The notes under the pieces: model-generated
Told to the model about the DNA's origin: nothing
Database searches by the model: none
The model's input: the letters and a program-made list of their open reading frames with translations, nothing else
Program-made: the position numbers and the translations under genes
Shown here: piece after piece, positions 17,152 through 25,860 of the stretch
Position numbering within the stretch: the stretch's first letter is position 1
How the letters are laid out: the number at the start of each line of letters is the position of its first letter
Assembly (NCBI RefSeq): GCF_023515955.1
Contig: NZ_CP097322.1
Coordinates: forward strand, 6,620,501-6,684,500
Reading direction: 5' to 3'
DNA length: 64,000 nucleotides
Origin: Streptomyces sp. RerS4
GTDB lineage: Bacteria > Actinomycetota > Actinomycetes > Streptomycetales > Streptomycetaceae

Positions 17152-18039
17152 ATGAGCGGCGTCGAAATACGCGAGCTGGAGGCATTCCTCGCCCTCGCCC
17201 AGGAGTTGCACTTCGGACGGGCCGGCGAGCGGCTGTACGTTTCCCAGAGCCGGGTCAGCCAGCTGTTGCGCTCCCTGGAGCACCGCATCGGCGCCCCCCT
17301 CGTCGAACGCACCAGCCGCCGCGTGCGCCTGACCCCCCTGGGCGAGGGCTTCCTCGCGGACCTCCGCCCCGCCTACGACGCGCTGCGCGCCACCGTCGAC
17401 GAGGCCAGGGCCACCGCCCGGGGCGCGGGCGGCGAGCTGCGCATCGGCTTCCAGGGCACCGTCGACGACCACCTCGGCCGGGCGATCGCCCGCTTCGAGG
17501 CCCGGTATCCCGACTGCGCGATCGACCTGGTCGAGATCCCGCTCTGCGACCCCTTCGGGCCGCTGCGCCGCCAGGAGGTCGACTGCGCCGTGGTGTTGCT
17601 GCCGGTGGCCGAGGAGGATCTCGTCCTCGGCCCGGTCTTCTCCCGCCAACCCCAGACCCTCGCCGTGTCCGTCCGGCACCCCTTCGCCGCCCGCGACCGG
17701 CTGTCCGCCGAGGAACTCGCCGAGTGCCGGCTCATCGGCCCGGCCGGCGACGCCCCCGCGTACTGGCGGCGGGCCCAGGCACCCGACCTGACCCCGGGCG
17801 GCCTCCCCGTACCGGCCGGACCCGCCGTCCACACGCTCCAGGAGGGGCTGAGCCTGGCGGCGGCCGACCGCGGCGCGATGCTCCTGTGCCGCTCCACGGC
17901 CGACTACCACGGCCGCCACGACTCCCTCGCCTTCGTCCCCGTACGGGGCCTGCCCGACTCCGAGCTGGGTCTCGTACGACGCCGCCTCCGGCCCCCCGCG
18001 CGGGCGGAGGCCTTCGCCGAGGCGCTCGGCGGGTCCTAG
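17152..18039 (+). CDS. LysR family transcriptional regulator
   Basis: 295 residues from ATG 17152 with AAAGGA upstream. The N-terminal helix-turn-helix reads LEAFLALAQELHFGRAGERL then VSQSRVSQLLRSLEHRIGAPL and ERTSRRVRLTPLGEGFL, classic LysR. From about residue 90 the periplasmic-binding-like effector domain follows (GGELRIGFQGTVDDHLGRAI). It is divergent from the MFS exporter and probably controls it via the 17101-17121 dyad. Its stop codon overlaps the convergent ferredoxin stop inside a single CTAG. Confidence 0.92.
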   Translation: MSGVEIRELEAFLALAQELHFGRAGERLYVSQSRVSQLLRSLEHRIGAPLVERTSRRVRLTPLGEGFLADLRPAYDALRATVDEARATARGAGGELRIGFQGTVDDHLGRAIARFEARYPDCAIDLVEIPLCDPFGPLRRQEVDCAVVLLPVAEEDLVLGPVFSRQPQTLAVSVRHPFAARDRLSAEELAECRLIGPAGDAPAYWRRAQAPDLTPGGLPVPAGPAVHTLQEGLSLAAADRGAMLLCRSTADYHGRHDSLAFVPVRGLPDSELGLVRRRLRPPARAEAFAEALGGS

Positions 18040-18254
18040 GGGGTGTCCCGCTCCGTGACGGTGATGACCGCACCGGGGCACACACCGGCGGCGAGGCGGA
18101 CGGCCGCGTGCTGTTCCCGCGGCGGGTCGGCGTTCAGGAGGACGACCAGGCCCGCTTCCTCGTCCTGGTCGAAGACCCCGGGGGCGGTCAGGGCGCACAT
18201 GCCGGCACCGAGGCACCGGTCGCGATCGACACGGATGTCCACACGGCTGTCCAC
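18036..18254 (-). CDS. Small ferredoxin (P450 partner, 3Fe-4S type likely)
   Basis: 72 residues from a GTG, 4 bp after the P450 stop, so the two are co-translated. The cluster ligands are CLGAGMC and a distal CPGAV, with a small residue in place of one Cys of the first loop, as in 3Fe-4S ferredoxins that feed actinobacterial P450s. IRVDRDRCLGAGMC ... GVFDQDEEAGLV is the standard pattern. It should pass electrons to the P450 encoded just upstream in the operon. Confidence 0.92.
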   Translation of the reverse strand: MDSRVDIRVDRDRCLGAGMCALTAPGVFDQDEEAGLVVLLNADPPREQHAAVRLAAGVCPGAVITVTERDTP

Positions 18255-18258
18255 GGGA

Positions 18259-19485
18259 TCAGGCCTCGTCCCAGGTGACCGGCAGCCGGTGCACGCCGTA
18301 AATGTTCATGTTCGTGCGCAGCGGTACCTCCTCGGCCGGGATGGCCAACCGCAGCGTGGGGAACCGACGCAGCAGCGCGGGCAGGGCCACCGTCAGCTCC
18401 ACGCGGGCCAGTTGCTGGCCCAGGCACTGGTGGATGCCGTGTCCGAAGCCCAGGTGGCCGGTGGCCTTGCGGTGCACGTCCAGGACGTCCGGGTCGGGGA
18501 AGCGCTCCGGGTCGCGATTGGCCGCCTCGATGGAAAGGGTGACGGTCTCGCCGGCCTTGATCAGCCGACCGTCCAACTCCACGTCCTCCAGAGCCGATTT
18601 GACGGTGGTGGGGGCGACGGTCAGGTACCGCATCAGCTCCTCGACGACCTGAGGCCCGAGGTCCGGGTCCGAACGCAGCGCCTCGGCCTGGGCGGGATGG
18701 GAGAGCAGCGCGAACGTACCGTGAGCGATCATGTTCGCGGTCGTGTCGAGGCCGGCGGCGAGCAGGAACCCGCCGATGCCCACGAGTTCCTCGTCGGTGA
18801 GGTCGGAGTCCTGCGCCAGGTCGCCGAGCAGGTCGGCCGAGGACTCGGCGGGGGTGGCGCGTTTGGCGGCGACCAACTCGGCCATGTACTCCTGGAGTCC
18901 GACGTAGGCGGCGTGCTGGTCCTCGGGCGTCGCGTCCATCGCCATGATCGTGTGGGCGTGGTTCTGGAAGCGCTCGCGGTCGGCGTACGGCACACCGAGC
19001 AGCTCGCAGATCATCAGCGCGGGGAGGGGCCGGGCGAACGCCTCGACCAGGTCCGTTCCGGGCCCGCGTCGCTCCAGCGCGTCCAGGTGCTCGGCGGTGA
19101 TCTCCTCGACGCGTTCGGTGAGTCGGCGCATCCGGCGGACGGTGAACCGGCCCATCAGCAGCCGTCGGAAGCGGGTGTGCTCGGGCGCGTCCATCCCGGT
19201 CATGTCGCCGACGGGGGCGGGCGGCAGCGGGCCCTCGGGCCCACCGGGGAAGGGGTAGTGCATCAGCTCGTAGCGCGAGCTGAAACGCGGGTCGCCCATG
19301 AGGGAGCGGACCGTGGAGTAGCCGGTGGCCAGCCAGCCGACGTGCCCGTCGGGGTACGTCATCCGGGTCAGCGGGCTCGCCTCGCGCAGCCGCGCCAGGC
19401 CGGAGGGCGGGTCGAAGGGGCAGCCGGCGGCGCGCTGCGTGGGGAGGGTGACGGGCTCGGGCTGGGTCGACGGTTCGTGCTGCAT
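18259..19485 (-). CDS. Cytochrome P450
   Basis: 408 residues, ATG start. The I-helix LLAAGLDTTANM carries the acid/Thr pair for O2 activation. The K-helix has EELMRY (ExxR), and the heme loop HLGFGHGIHQCLGQQLAR has its ligand Cys at residue 354. The MDAPEHTRFRRLLMGRFTVRRM block is typical of bacterial class I P450s of the CYP105/107 type. It is followed by its ferredoxin and preceded 55 bp away by an ABC exporter, suggesting oxidation of, and resistance to or export of, a hydrophobic small molecule. The substrate is unknown. Confidence 0.94.
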   Translation of the reverse strand: MQHEPSTQPEPVTLPTQRAAGCPFDPPSGLARLREASPLTRMTYPDGHVGWLATGYSTVRSLMGDPRFSSRYELMHYPFPGGPEGPLPPAPVGDMTGMDAPEHTRFRRLLMGRFTVRRMRRLTERVEEITAEHLDALERRGPGTDLVEAFARPLPALMICELLGVPYADRERFQNHAHTIMAMDATPEDQHAAYVGLQEYMAELVAAKRATPAESSADLLGDLAQDSDLTDEELVGIGGFLLAAGLDTTANMIAHGTFALLSHPAQAEALRSDPDLGPQVVEELMRYLTVAPTTVKSALEDVELDGRLIKAGETVTLSIEAANRDPERFPDPDVLDVHRKATGHLGFGHGIHQCLGQQLARVELTVALPALLRRFPTLRLAIPAEEVPLRTNMNIYGVHRLPVTWDEA

Positions 19486-19540
19486 GGTGTCCTCCGTGGA
19501 GAGCGTCGTGCGGAATGTCGTGAATCTTTGGAACGTGCGG

Positions 19541-20328
19541 TCAGCGCTTGGCGGTGCGGTCGAAGGCGGAGCGCGACCAGAGGTAGCCGACCAACGTGAG
19601 GCCGACGCACCAGGCGAGCGCGATGTATCCGCTGTTGCCGATCCCGGTGCCCATCAGCAGGCCGCGCAGGGTCTCGATGACCGGGGTGAAGGGCTGGTAC
19701 TCGGCGAACCAGCGCAGCCCCGTCGGCATCGAGTCGGTCGGCACGATCGCGCTGCCGAGGAAGGGCAGGAAGGTCAGCGGCATGGGTGCGTTGCTCGCGG
19801 ACTCGGGGGTCTTGGCGACCAGGCCCATGGCGGCCGACAGCCAGGTCAGGGCGATGATGAGCAGGGTGAGGAGGCCGATCGCGGCGAGCCACTCGACGGC
19901 GCCGGCGTCGGGGCGGAAGCCGATGGCGAGCGCGACGCCGATCACCAGGGCGACGGCGACCAGCGTCTGGATGGCGCTGCCGACGACGTGCCCGGTGAGG
20001 AAGGCCGCGCGGGAGATCGACATCGTCCGGAAGCGGTTGACGATGCCCTCGGTCATGTCGACGCAGACGCCGACCGCCGTGGCCACCGCCCCCGCCGTCG
20101 CCGCCATGAGGATGATGCCGGGGGCGACGTAGTCGATGTACGCGCCGCCGCCCGTGGGCGCGGCGGAGATCCCGGAGCCGAGGGCGCCGCCGAACGCGTA
20201 GTTGAACAGCAGCAGCATCATCACGGGCATCGCCACGACGGAGATCGTCATCGTGGGGTAGCGCAGGGCGTGCTTGAGGTTGCGCCGCAACATCGTCATC
20301 GAGTCGCTGACGGCGTACGCGAGGGTGC

Positions 20329-20332
<4 letters not shown>
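19541..20332 (-). CDS. ABC-2 type permease (DrrB-like)
   Basis: 263 residues. Six membrane segments are apparent, with the N-terminal cytoplasmic MTMLRRNLKHALRYPTMTI, then LLLFNYAFGGALG, and the long hydrophilic loop ending DMTEGIVNRFRTMSISRAAFLTG. This last is the conserved DrrB/NodJ-type segment that contacts the ATPase. It overlaps the ATPase gene by 4 bp (ATGA). With that partner it should export a hydrophobic drug or metabolite. The P450-ferredoxin pair follows in the same direction. Confidence 0.9.
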
Positions 20333-21300
<968 letters not shown>

Positions 21301-21319
21301 GGGTTGGCTCTCCTAAGGT

Positions 21320-21346
21320 GTGACATGTCACCTGTGAAATGTCACA
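21320..21346. promoter_or_regulatory. Paired palindromes upstream of the DrrAB-P450 operon
   Basis: GTGACATGTCAC (21320-21331) is a perfect 12-bp palindrome. Next to it, TGTGAAATGTCACA (21333-21346) has 5-bp TGTGA/TCACA arms. The centres are about 14 bp apart. The site ends 20 bp upstream of the ATPase start, overlapping where its promoter must lie. This is an AT-richer patch in GC-rich DNA and a likely operator; the regulator is not encoded next to it. Confidence 0.6.
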
Positions 21347-21407
21347 TGGTGATCGAGGTCGGCCTTTCGGCCGAAGAATGGGGGTGGGACGGAGGGTGGA
21401 CGGGCGA

Positions 21408-22244
21408 TCAGGCGCGACGGATCACGATGTCGCCGAGCCCGGTACGGGCGTGGACCTCGACGGTCTCCTCCGAGGTGTCGGGGCCCTCGGCGGCGCCGAG
21501 CGCGTTGCGGACGGTGCCGAACTTGGAGTGGACGTCCAGCCAGGCCGCGGTGGAATGACGGATGCCGACCTCCAGGTCCCCGACGGCGGTCTGGAGCCGG
21601 ATCGCTCCCCGCGCCGCCTCGCCGACGCGGATGCCGCCGTTGGCGGACTTGGCCTCCACGGACGCGTGTGCGACGCCGACCGCGATGCGGCCGTTGGAGG
21701 AGTTGACCGTCAGGTCGCCCGTGATCTCGCCGATCGAGGTCTCGCCGTTGCCGTTCTTGACGGTGGCGCTGCCCGTGATCTCCCCGATCTCGATCCGGCC
21801 CGCCCCGTGGATCTCGGCGTTGCCGACGGCCCGTTCGACGCCGATGTCCCCGTGGTCGGTGCGCAGGTTCGTGACGCCCGCCTCGGCGAGCCGGATGTCG
21901 CCGAGCGAGGTCTTGACCCGGCATTCCCCGAGGGGTCCGTCGCAGATGTAGTCCCCCATGGGGGAGGTGCCCCGGAGGTGCGAGCCGGCAGGCAGTTCGA
22001 CCGTCACGTCGATCGATCCGTGCCGGCCGAACAGGGAGCGCTTCTTGGGTCCCTTCACGGTCAGGACGCCGTTGGCGAAGGTGACCTTGGTCTGCTGCAC
22101 CGCCCGTACGTCGGCCTCTTCGACGCCGCTGCTCGGCAGGACCTCGACGACCGTGCTCGTTCGCTTGCTCGCCGTGATGCGCACGTTGCCGACGTCGAAC
22201 TCAAGGACCGCGGTGATGGGTTCGGGCGTGTCGAAAGAAGGCAT
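21408..22244 (-). CDS. DUF4097 family beta-strand repeat protein
   Basis: 278 residues from ATG 22244 with GAGGACGGGACAG upstream. After a short N-terminus the protein is a run of roughly 20-residue beta repeats of the type GDIRLAEAG / GDIGVERAVGNAEI / GEITGSATVKNGNGETSI / GEITGDLTVNSSNGRIAV, a right-handed beta-helix-like DUF4097 adhesin domain. No signal peptide or membrane helix is visible. The function is unknown. It lies 107 bp upstream of the ABC operon; the paired palindromes between them suggest a separate promoter there. Confidence 0.85.
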   Translation of the reverse strand: MPSFDTPEPITAVLEFDVGNVRITASKRTSTVVEVLPSSGVEEADVRAVQQTKVTFANGVLTVKGPKKRSLFGRHGSIDVTVELPAGSHLRGTSPMGDYICDGPLGECRVKTSLGDIRLAEAGVTNLRTDHGDIGVERAVGNAEIHGAGRIEIGEITGSATVKNGNGETSIGEITGDLTVNSSNGRIAVGVAHASVEAKSANGGIRVGEAARGAIRLQTAVGDLEVGIRHSTAAWLDVHSKFGTVRNALGAAEGPDTSEETVEVHARTGLGDIVIRRA

Positions 22245-22312
22245 GGCTGTCCCGTCCTCTTGGCTCTGGTGGGTGTAATCGCAGGTGGGAGGTGGTGTGG
22301 GGATTGGGGCGC

Positions 22313-22476
22313 CTAGGGGGTGTCGTCAAAGTAGCGTCGGCCGCCCGGAGGGGTCTGGTGCGTGTGATCGCAAGGCGGAGGAGGGAGGCGACGCTCGCGT
22401 CGGCGACCGACGACAACGCGGCGAGCGCGCGTGCCGGACCCCGCCGGTCAGACGAAACTTTGACGACACCCCCTAG
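22313..22476. mobile_element. MITE-like element with 20-bp terminal inverted repeats and CTAG ends
   Basis: CTAGGGGGTGTCGTCAAAGT at 22313-22332 is exactly inverted at 22457-22476. The 4-bp CTAG at each end can be read as a target-site duplication, giving a 156-bp element at 22317-22472. No transposase frame fits inside, so it is non-autonomous. Similar TIRs are, from memory, found on actinobacterial IS5-group elements, but I could not check this. The right end overlaps the stop codon of the ribbon-helix-helix gene. Confidence 0.85.
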
Positions 22477-23003
22477 CGGACCCAGCCCCGGAAGCTCTGG
22501 CCCTGGCGCGTGGAGGGGGCGGCGGGCCGGGTCGGGCCGCCGCCAGGTTCGAGGGCCAGGGACACCGCCCGTACGAGCCAGGCGTTGACCGATAGGCCCT
22601 CCTGGCCCGCCGCGTCCTCCACGCGGGCCTTGAGGTGCGCCGGGAGGCGGAAGTTGATGCGGGCCGTACCGCCCTCGTCGGCGTCTGCGGGGGAGGGTGG
22701 TGCCAGTGGTGCCATCGGCGGTGCCATGTCGGGCGCGCCCGTGGCGGGCGCCTCCGGCGCGGGCGGCGCCGTCACCACGAACTCGGGGTCCAGCCCCCGC
22801 AGCCGTACGTCCACCGAGCCCGGCGCCAGCTCGCGGGTGATCTCCTCCGAGGCTGCGGACAGCGCGTTCAGCAGGGTCAGCCGGGCGGCCGACTCCAGGG
22901 GCGCGGTCAGCCGCTCGGCCAGGGCGCGGGCCTCGTCCCCGCCGGCGTTCGCGGCGACGGCGAGCTCGTGGCGGAGGTGGTCGACGTAGGGGGTCAGGTC
23001 CAT
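22473..23003 (-). CDS. Ribbon-helix-helix (HicB/Arc-like) DNA-binding protein
   Basis: 176 residues from ATG 23003. The N-terminal helical domain (about 1-60) and an acidic/proline linker (78-110) precede a ribbon-helix-helix domain at about 113-151: ARINFRLPAHLKARVEDAA then GLSVNAWLVRAVSLAL. This matches the HicB C-terminal/Arc-type fold annotated as a toxin-antitoxin HicB-family protein in Streptomyces. No HicA-like toxin is adjacent. Four TGGCGCCA palindromes just upstream suggest autoregulation. The C-terminus GWVR looks natural; its TAG stop lies in the CTAG shared with the MITE end. Confidence 0.8.
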   Translation of the reverse strand: MDLTPYVDHLRHELAVAANAGGDEARALAERLTAPLESAARLTLLNALSAASEEITRELAPGSVDVRLRGLDPEFVVTAPPAPEAPATGAPDMAPPMAPLAPPSPADADEGGTARINFRLPAHLKARVEDAAGQEGLSVNAWLVRAVSLALEPGGGPTRPAAPSTRQGQSFRGWVR

Positions 23004-23014
23004 GCGCCCCATCA

Positions 23015-23084
23015 TGGCGCCACGATGGCGCCATGGCAAGCGATTGTGGCGCCACGTGGCACCTTTCGGCGTCGGGTGGCGCCA
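23015..23084. promoter_or_regulatory. Array of four TGGCGCCA palindromes (candidate RHH operators)
   Basis: Perfect 8-bp palindromes at 23015-23022, 23026-23033, 23047-23054 and 23077-23084. Start-to-start spacings of 11, 21 and 30 bp are near one, two and three helical turns, so all four face one side. Degenerate relatives lie between and beyond them (23057-23064, 23095-23120). They begin 12 bp upstream of the RHH start. Arc/CopG-type proteins bind such phased dyads cooperatively. Confidence 0.75.
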
Positions 23085-23840
23085 TCGGGGCGTCGTGGTG
23101 ACGCCATGTGATGCCATGGGCCTCGCGGACGCGGCGGCATGCGGTCCTCGCGGGGCAGCGCAGCCGGCGGCACGGTGCCGAGAACCGGCCGCCCCTGGGG
23201 GAGTTACGGCCCCTGAGCAGGGGAGCCGGCTGAGCCGAGCCTCGGGAGCCGGTGCCCCTAGGTCGCCCCGCCCCCGAGGAGCCGGCCCCGCCCTCGCGCC
23301 CCGCGTACGCCATCCCCGGAGGGCCGTCGTCCTCGCCGCCGTCACCGCCCTCGCGATCCTGACCGCCCTCGCCACGGGCAGGCTCGGGGCCGAACCGGCG
23401 GAACCGGCCGGCAGGGGCACGAAGGAGTCCGGCGCCGTCGAGGCCGGTGCCCGGACCGGCGGTTTCGCGTCCCCGTACGCGCCGGCATCCCCGTCCGCCG
23501 GGACCTCACCGAGCGGCTCCGCCCCATCCGACGCCCAGGGCGACCCGGCCCTCGGCACCACGCCGTTGGGCCCGACCACCCGGAGGCGCCGCAGGGCCGA
23601 TTGCGGGGATGGTCCGTCAGGGCGGCGTCAAGGAAGGGACGCCGGGCGGAAGGGACACGTCAAGACGTACGCCGCAGGGCCGGCCGGGCCGGCAGAGTCT
23701 CTCGTGCGACGGCGACGCGAGACGGGTTCGCGGGCGACTGATCGGCGAGTACCTGACACCGCCGGGATGACGCGCGGCCGGGCCGTGGGGGGGCCGGAGC
23801 GACGGAAGCCGTGCTCCCGCCTCGCGTCCGTCGCACCACA
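23085..23840. other. Long region without a convincing gene
   Basis: Between the operator array and the LysA terminator I find no frame with a ribosome site, start and coherent product. On the plus strand, 23305-23400 would encode a positively charged then hydrophobic stretch (RRAVVLAAVTALAILTALATG) followed by an Ala/Pro/Ser-rich segment, like the anchor and stalk of a secreted or sortase-type protein. The frame has no clear start and decays after about 23590. It may be the remnant of a truncated gene. Confidence 0.4.
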
Positions 23841-23897
23841 CACGGGCCGCTCGGCCCGCGCGGCACCGGGGCGTGCCGCGCGGCCGAGCGGCCCGTG
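23841..23897 (-). terminator. Strong hairpin terminator after the LysA-like gene
   Basis: Arms 23841-23866 and 23873-23897 (25 bp, one bulged C) around a CGGGGC loop. It starts 1 bp after the LysA stop (23899) on the minus strand. Confidence 0.8.
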
Positions 23898-23898
23898 G

Positions 23899-25233
23899 TC
23901 AGCCGCCGATGTCCCGGCTGCGGAAGTCGGCCAGGGTCTCGCGCCGCACCAGCAGCCGGGCCGTGCCGCCGTCCACCGCGACGACCGGAGGCCGGCCGAC
24001 CATGTTGTAGCCGGAGGCCATCGACAGCTGGTACGCGCCCGCGACCGGTACGGCGAGCAGGTCGCCCGGGTGGACGTCCCCCGGCAGCTCCACGTCGGCG
24101 GCGAGGATGTCGCCGGCCTCGCAGTGCCGCCCCACCACCGTCGCGGTGCACGGCTCGGCGGTGGAGCGGCGGCCGATGAGGCGGGGCGCGTAGCGCACCC
24201 CGTACAGGGCCGGGCGGGGGTTGTCGCTCATGCCCCCGTCCACGGCGACGAACACCCGCTCGCCGCCCCGCTTCACCGCGAGGACCCGGTAGAGCGCCAC
24301 CCCCGCCGGTCCGACGATCGCCCGGCCGGGCTCGATGGCGAGCCGGGGCACGGCGAGCCCGGCCGCCGCGCAGCTCGCCACCAGCTCGGTACGCAGCCGG
24401 CGGGCCAGGGCGGTGAGGTCGAGCGCCGGTTCGCCGGGGCGGTACGCGATCCCGTGGCCGCCGCCCATGTCCAGCTCGGGCAGGACCACCCCGTGGGCGT
24501 CGCGGATGCGGGCCATCAGCCCGACCATGCGGCGTACGGCGGCGACGTACGGTTTGACCTCGGTGATCTGGGAGCCGATGTGGCAGTGCAGCCCGGTCAG
24601 TTCGAGCCGCGGCTGGTGCAGGACGCGGGCGATGGCGTGCTGCGCGGAGCCGTCGGTGAGGGACAGCCCGAACTTCTGGCCGTCGGTACCGGTACGGATC
24701 TTCTCGTGGCCGCCCGCCATGATGCCGGGCACCACCCGCACCATCACCTTCTGCGCACCGCCCGTTCCCACGGCGGCGGCCAGGCGGGCGATCTCGGACG
24801 GGCTGTCGATGACGATCCGGCCGACCCCCAGCCGCAGCGCCGCCTCGATGTCGTGCGGCGACTTCGCGTTGCCGTGCAGGAGGATACGGTCCGCCGGGAA
24901 GCCCGCCGTGACGGCGAGTTCGAGTTCGCCGGCCGAGCACACGTCCAGCCCGAGCCCCTCCTCCGCCACCCAACGCACCATCGCGCGGGACAGGAAGGCC
25001 TTGGCGGCGTAGAGCACGTGGGCGTCGGGAAAGGCGTCACGGTAGGTGCGGCAGCGGGCCCGGACCTCGCCCTCGTCCAGCACGTACACCGGCGTCCCGA
25101 AGCGATCGGCGATCTCGGTCAGCGAGACCCCGCCGACGGCGAGCCCGCCGTGCGGCAGGCGGCCGGTGGAGGCCGGCCAGACGGACAGGTCGTCGGCGTT
25201 CGCGGCGAGTTCCGACGCGGCGGTCATGGTCAT
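23899..25233 (-). CDS. lysA: Diaminopimelate decarboxylase-type PLP enzyme
   Basis: 444 residues from ATG 25233 with GAGGGGG upstream. It is a fold-III PLP decarboxylase: TPVYVLDEGEVRARC, VLYAAKAF with the Schiff-base Lys78, LTGLHCHIGSQI (HIGSQ), LDMGGGHGIAYR (glycine-rich phosphate loop), EPGRAIVGPAG, and the C-terminal GRHCEAGD with catalytic Cys and AGAYQLSMASGYN. It should make L-lysine from meso-DAP. Whether it is the housekeeping lysA or an extra copy cannot be told: no hom/thrC neighbours are present, and it is paired with a SAV_915-type gene 11 bp upstream, which suggests an accessory copy. Confidence 0.85.
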   Translation of the reverse strand: MTMTAASELAANADDLSVWPASTGRLPHGGLAVGGVSLTEIADRFGTPVYVLDEGEVRARCRTYRDAFPDAHVLYAAKAFLSRAMVRWVAEEGLGLDVCSAGELELAVTAGFPADRILLHGNAKSPHDIEAALRLGVGRIVIDSPSEIARLAAAVGTGGAQKVMVRVVPGIMAGGHEKIRTGTDGQKFGLSLTDGSAQHAIARVLHQPRLELTGLHCHIGSQITEVKPYVAAVRRMVGLMARIRDAHGVVLPELDMGGGHGIAYRPGEPALDLTALARRLRTELVASCAAAGLAVPRLAIEPGRAIVGPAGVALYRVLAVKRGGERVFVAVDGGMSDNPRPALYGVRYAPRLIGRRSTAEPCTATVVGRHCEAGDILAADVELPGDVHPGDLLAVPVAGAYQLSMASGYNMVGRPPVVAVDGGTARLLVRRETLADFRSRDIGG

Positions 25234-25244
25234 GGTGTTCCCCC

Positions 25245-25583
25245 TCAGGCGATCCGGGCCGCGACGCGGTCCGACCGGTGCGACGTCGGACCGGCGGCCG
25301 GAGCCGACAGCGTCGGATCCACCGTGACCAGCCCCGCGCCGAGCGGCTCGCACAGCTTGCGCAGCAACGACTCGGACAACCGGACGCACTTCTGCCCCGC
25401 CCCGAGGGTCGCGGCCAGCCGCTCCCTGCGGGTGAACCCGACAGCCGTCCGCGCGCCCAGCGGAGTGCGGAACAACCGGATCACCGTCCCTCCCCCCTCA
25501 CCCGGCCGGACGGGGACGTACAGCAGCCCGGCCGGGATCCGTTCTTCGGGCTCGGGGTCTTCTTCGTACTGGAACAGGCACAT
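25245..25583 (-). CDS. SAV_915 family small protein
   Basis: 112 residues from ATG 25583 with AGGGAGA upstream; its stop is 11 bp before the lysA-like start, so they form an operon. MCLFQYEEDPEPEERIPAGL, LYVPVRPGEGGGTVIRLFRTPLG, RTAVGFTRRERLAATLGAGQ and CVRLSESLLRKLCEPLG match the small Streptomyces proteins I know as the SAV_915 family (SseB-like features). The function is unknown. The close coupling suggests it acts with or regulates the PLP decarboxylase; that is inference. Confidence 0.75.
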   Translation of the reverse strand: MCLFQYEEDPEPEERIPAGLLYVPVRPGEGGGTVIRLFRTPLGARTAVGFTRRERLAATLGAGQKCVRLSESLLRKLCEPLGAGLVTVDPTLSAPAAGPTSHRSDRVAARIA

Positions 25584-25860
25584 GGGGATCTCCCTGAGGA
25601 ACCACGAACGATGGTCGACGCCCCGGGTGCGGGGAGGCAGTCCGAGGCGCGTCCTCGAAGCTATCCCCGCCGCCCCACCTTCCGCGCCGCTCCTTGACGC
25701 GACCTTGACGCGGATCGGCCTATTCCGTACACGTCACTGACGGCCGGTCGGGTGTCCCCGTCAAGGACCCGTACAGGTTCACCGTTCCGGCGTCAGAAGC
25801 GCGTCAGCGCGGCCACCCGGCGCCCCGCCGCCGCCTTTTCATGGGCGTTCATGGTTGTTC

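Noticed and set aside
22473..23003. HicAB toxin-antitoxin pair.
   Set aside because: Only an RHH/HicB-like protein is present; no small HicA-like (dsRBD, His) gene lies on either side.
23002..25740. A 912-codon plus-strand frame across the LysA region.
   Set aside because: It is antisense to lysA over most of its length and has shadow composition; only the 23.3-23.6 kb part might be a remnant.
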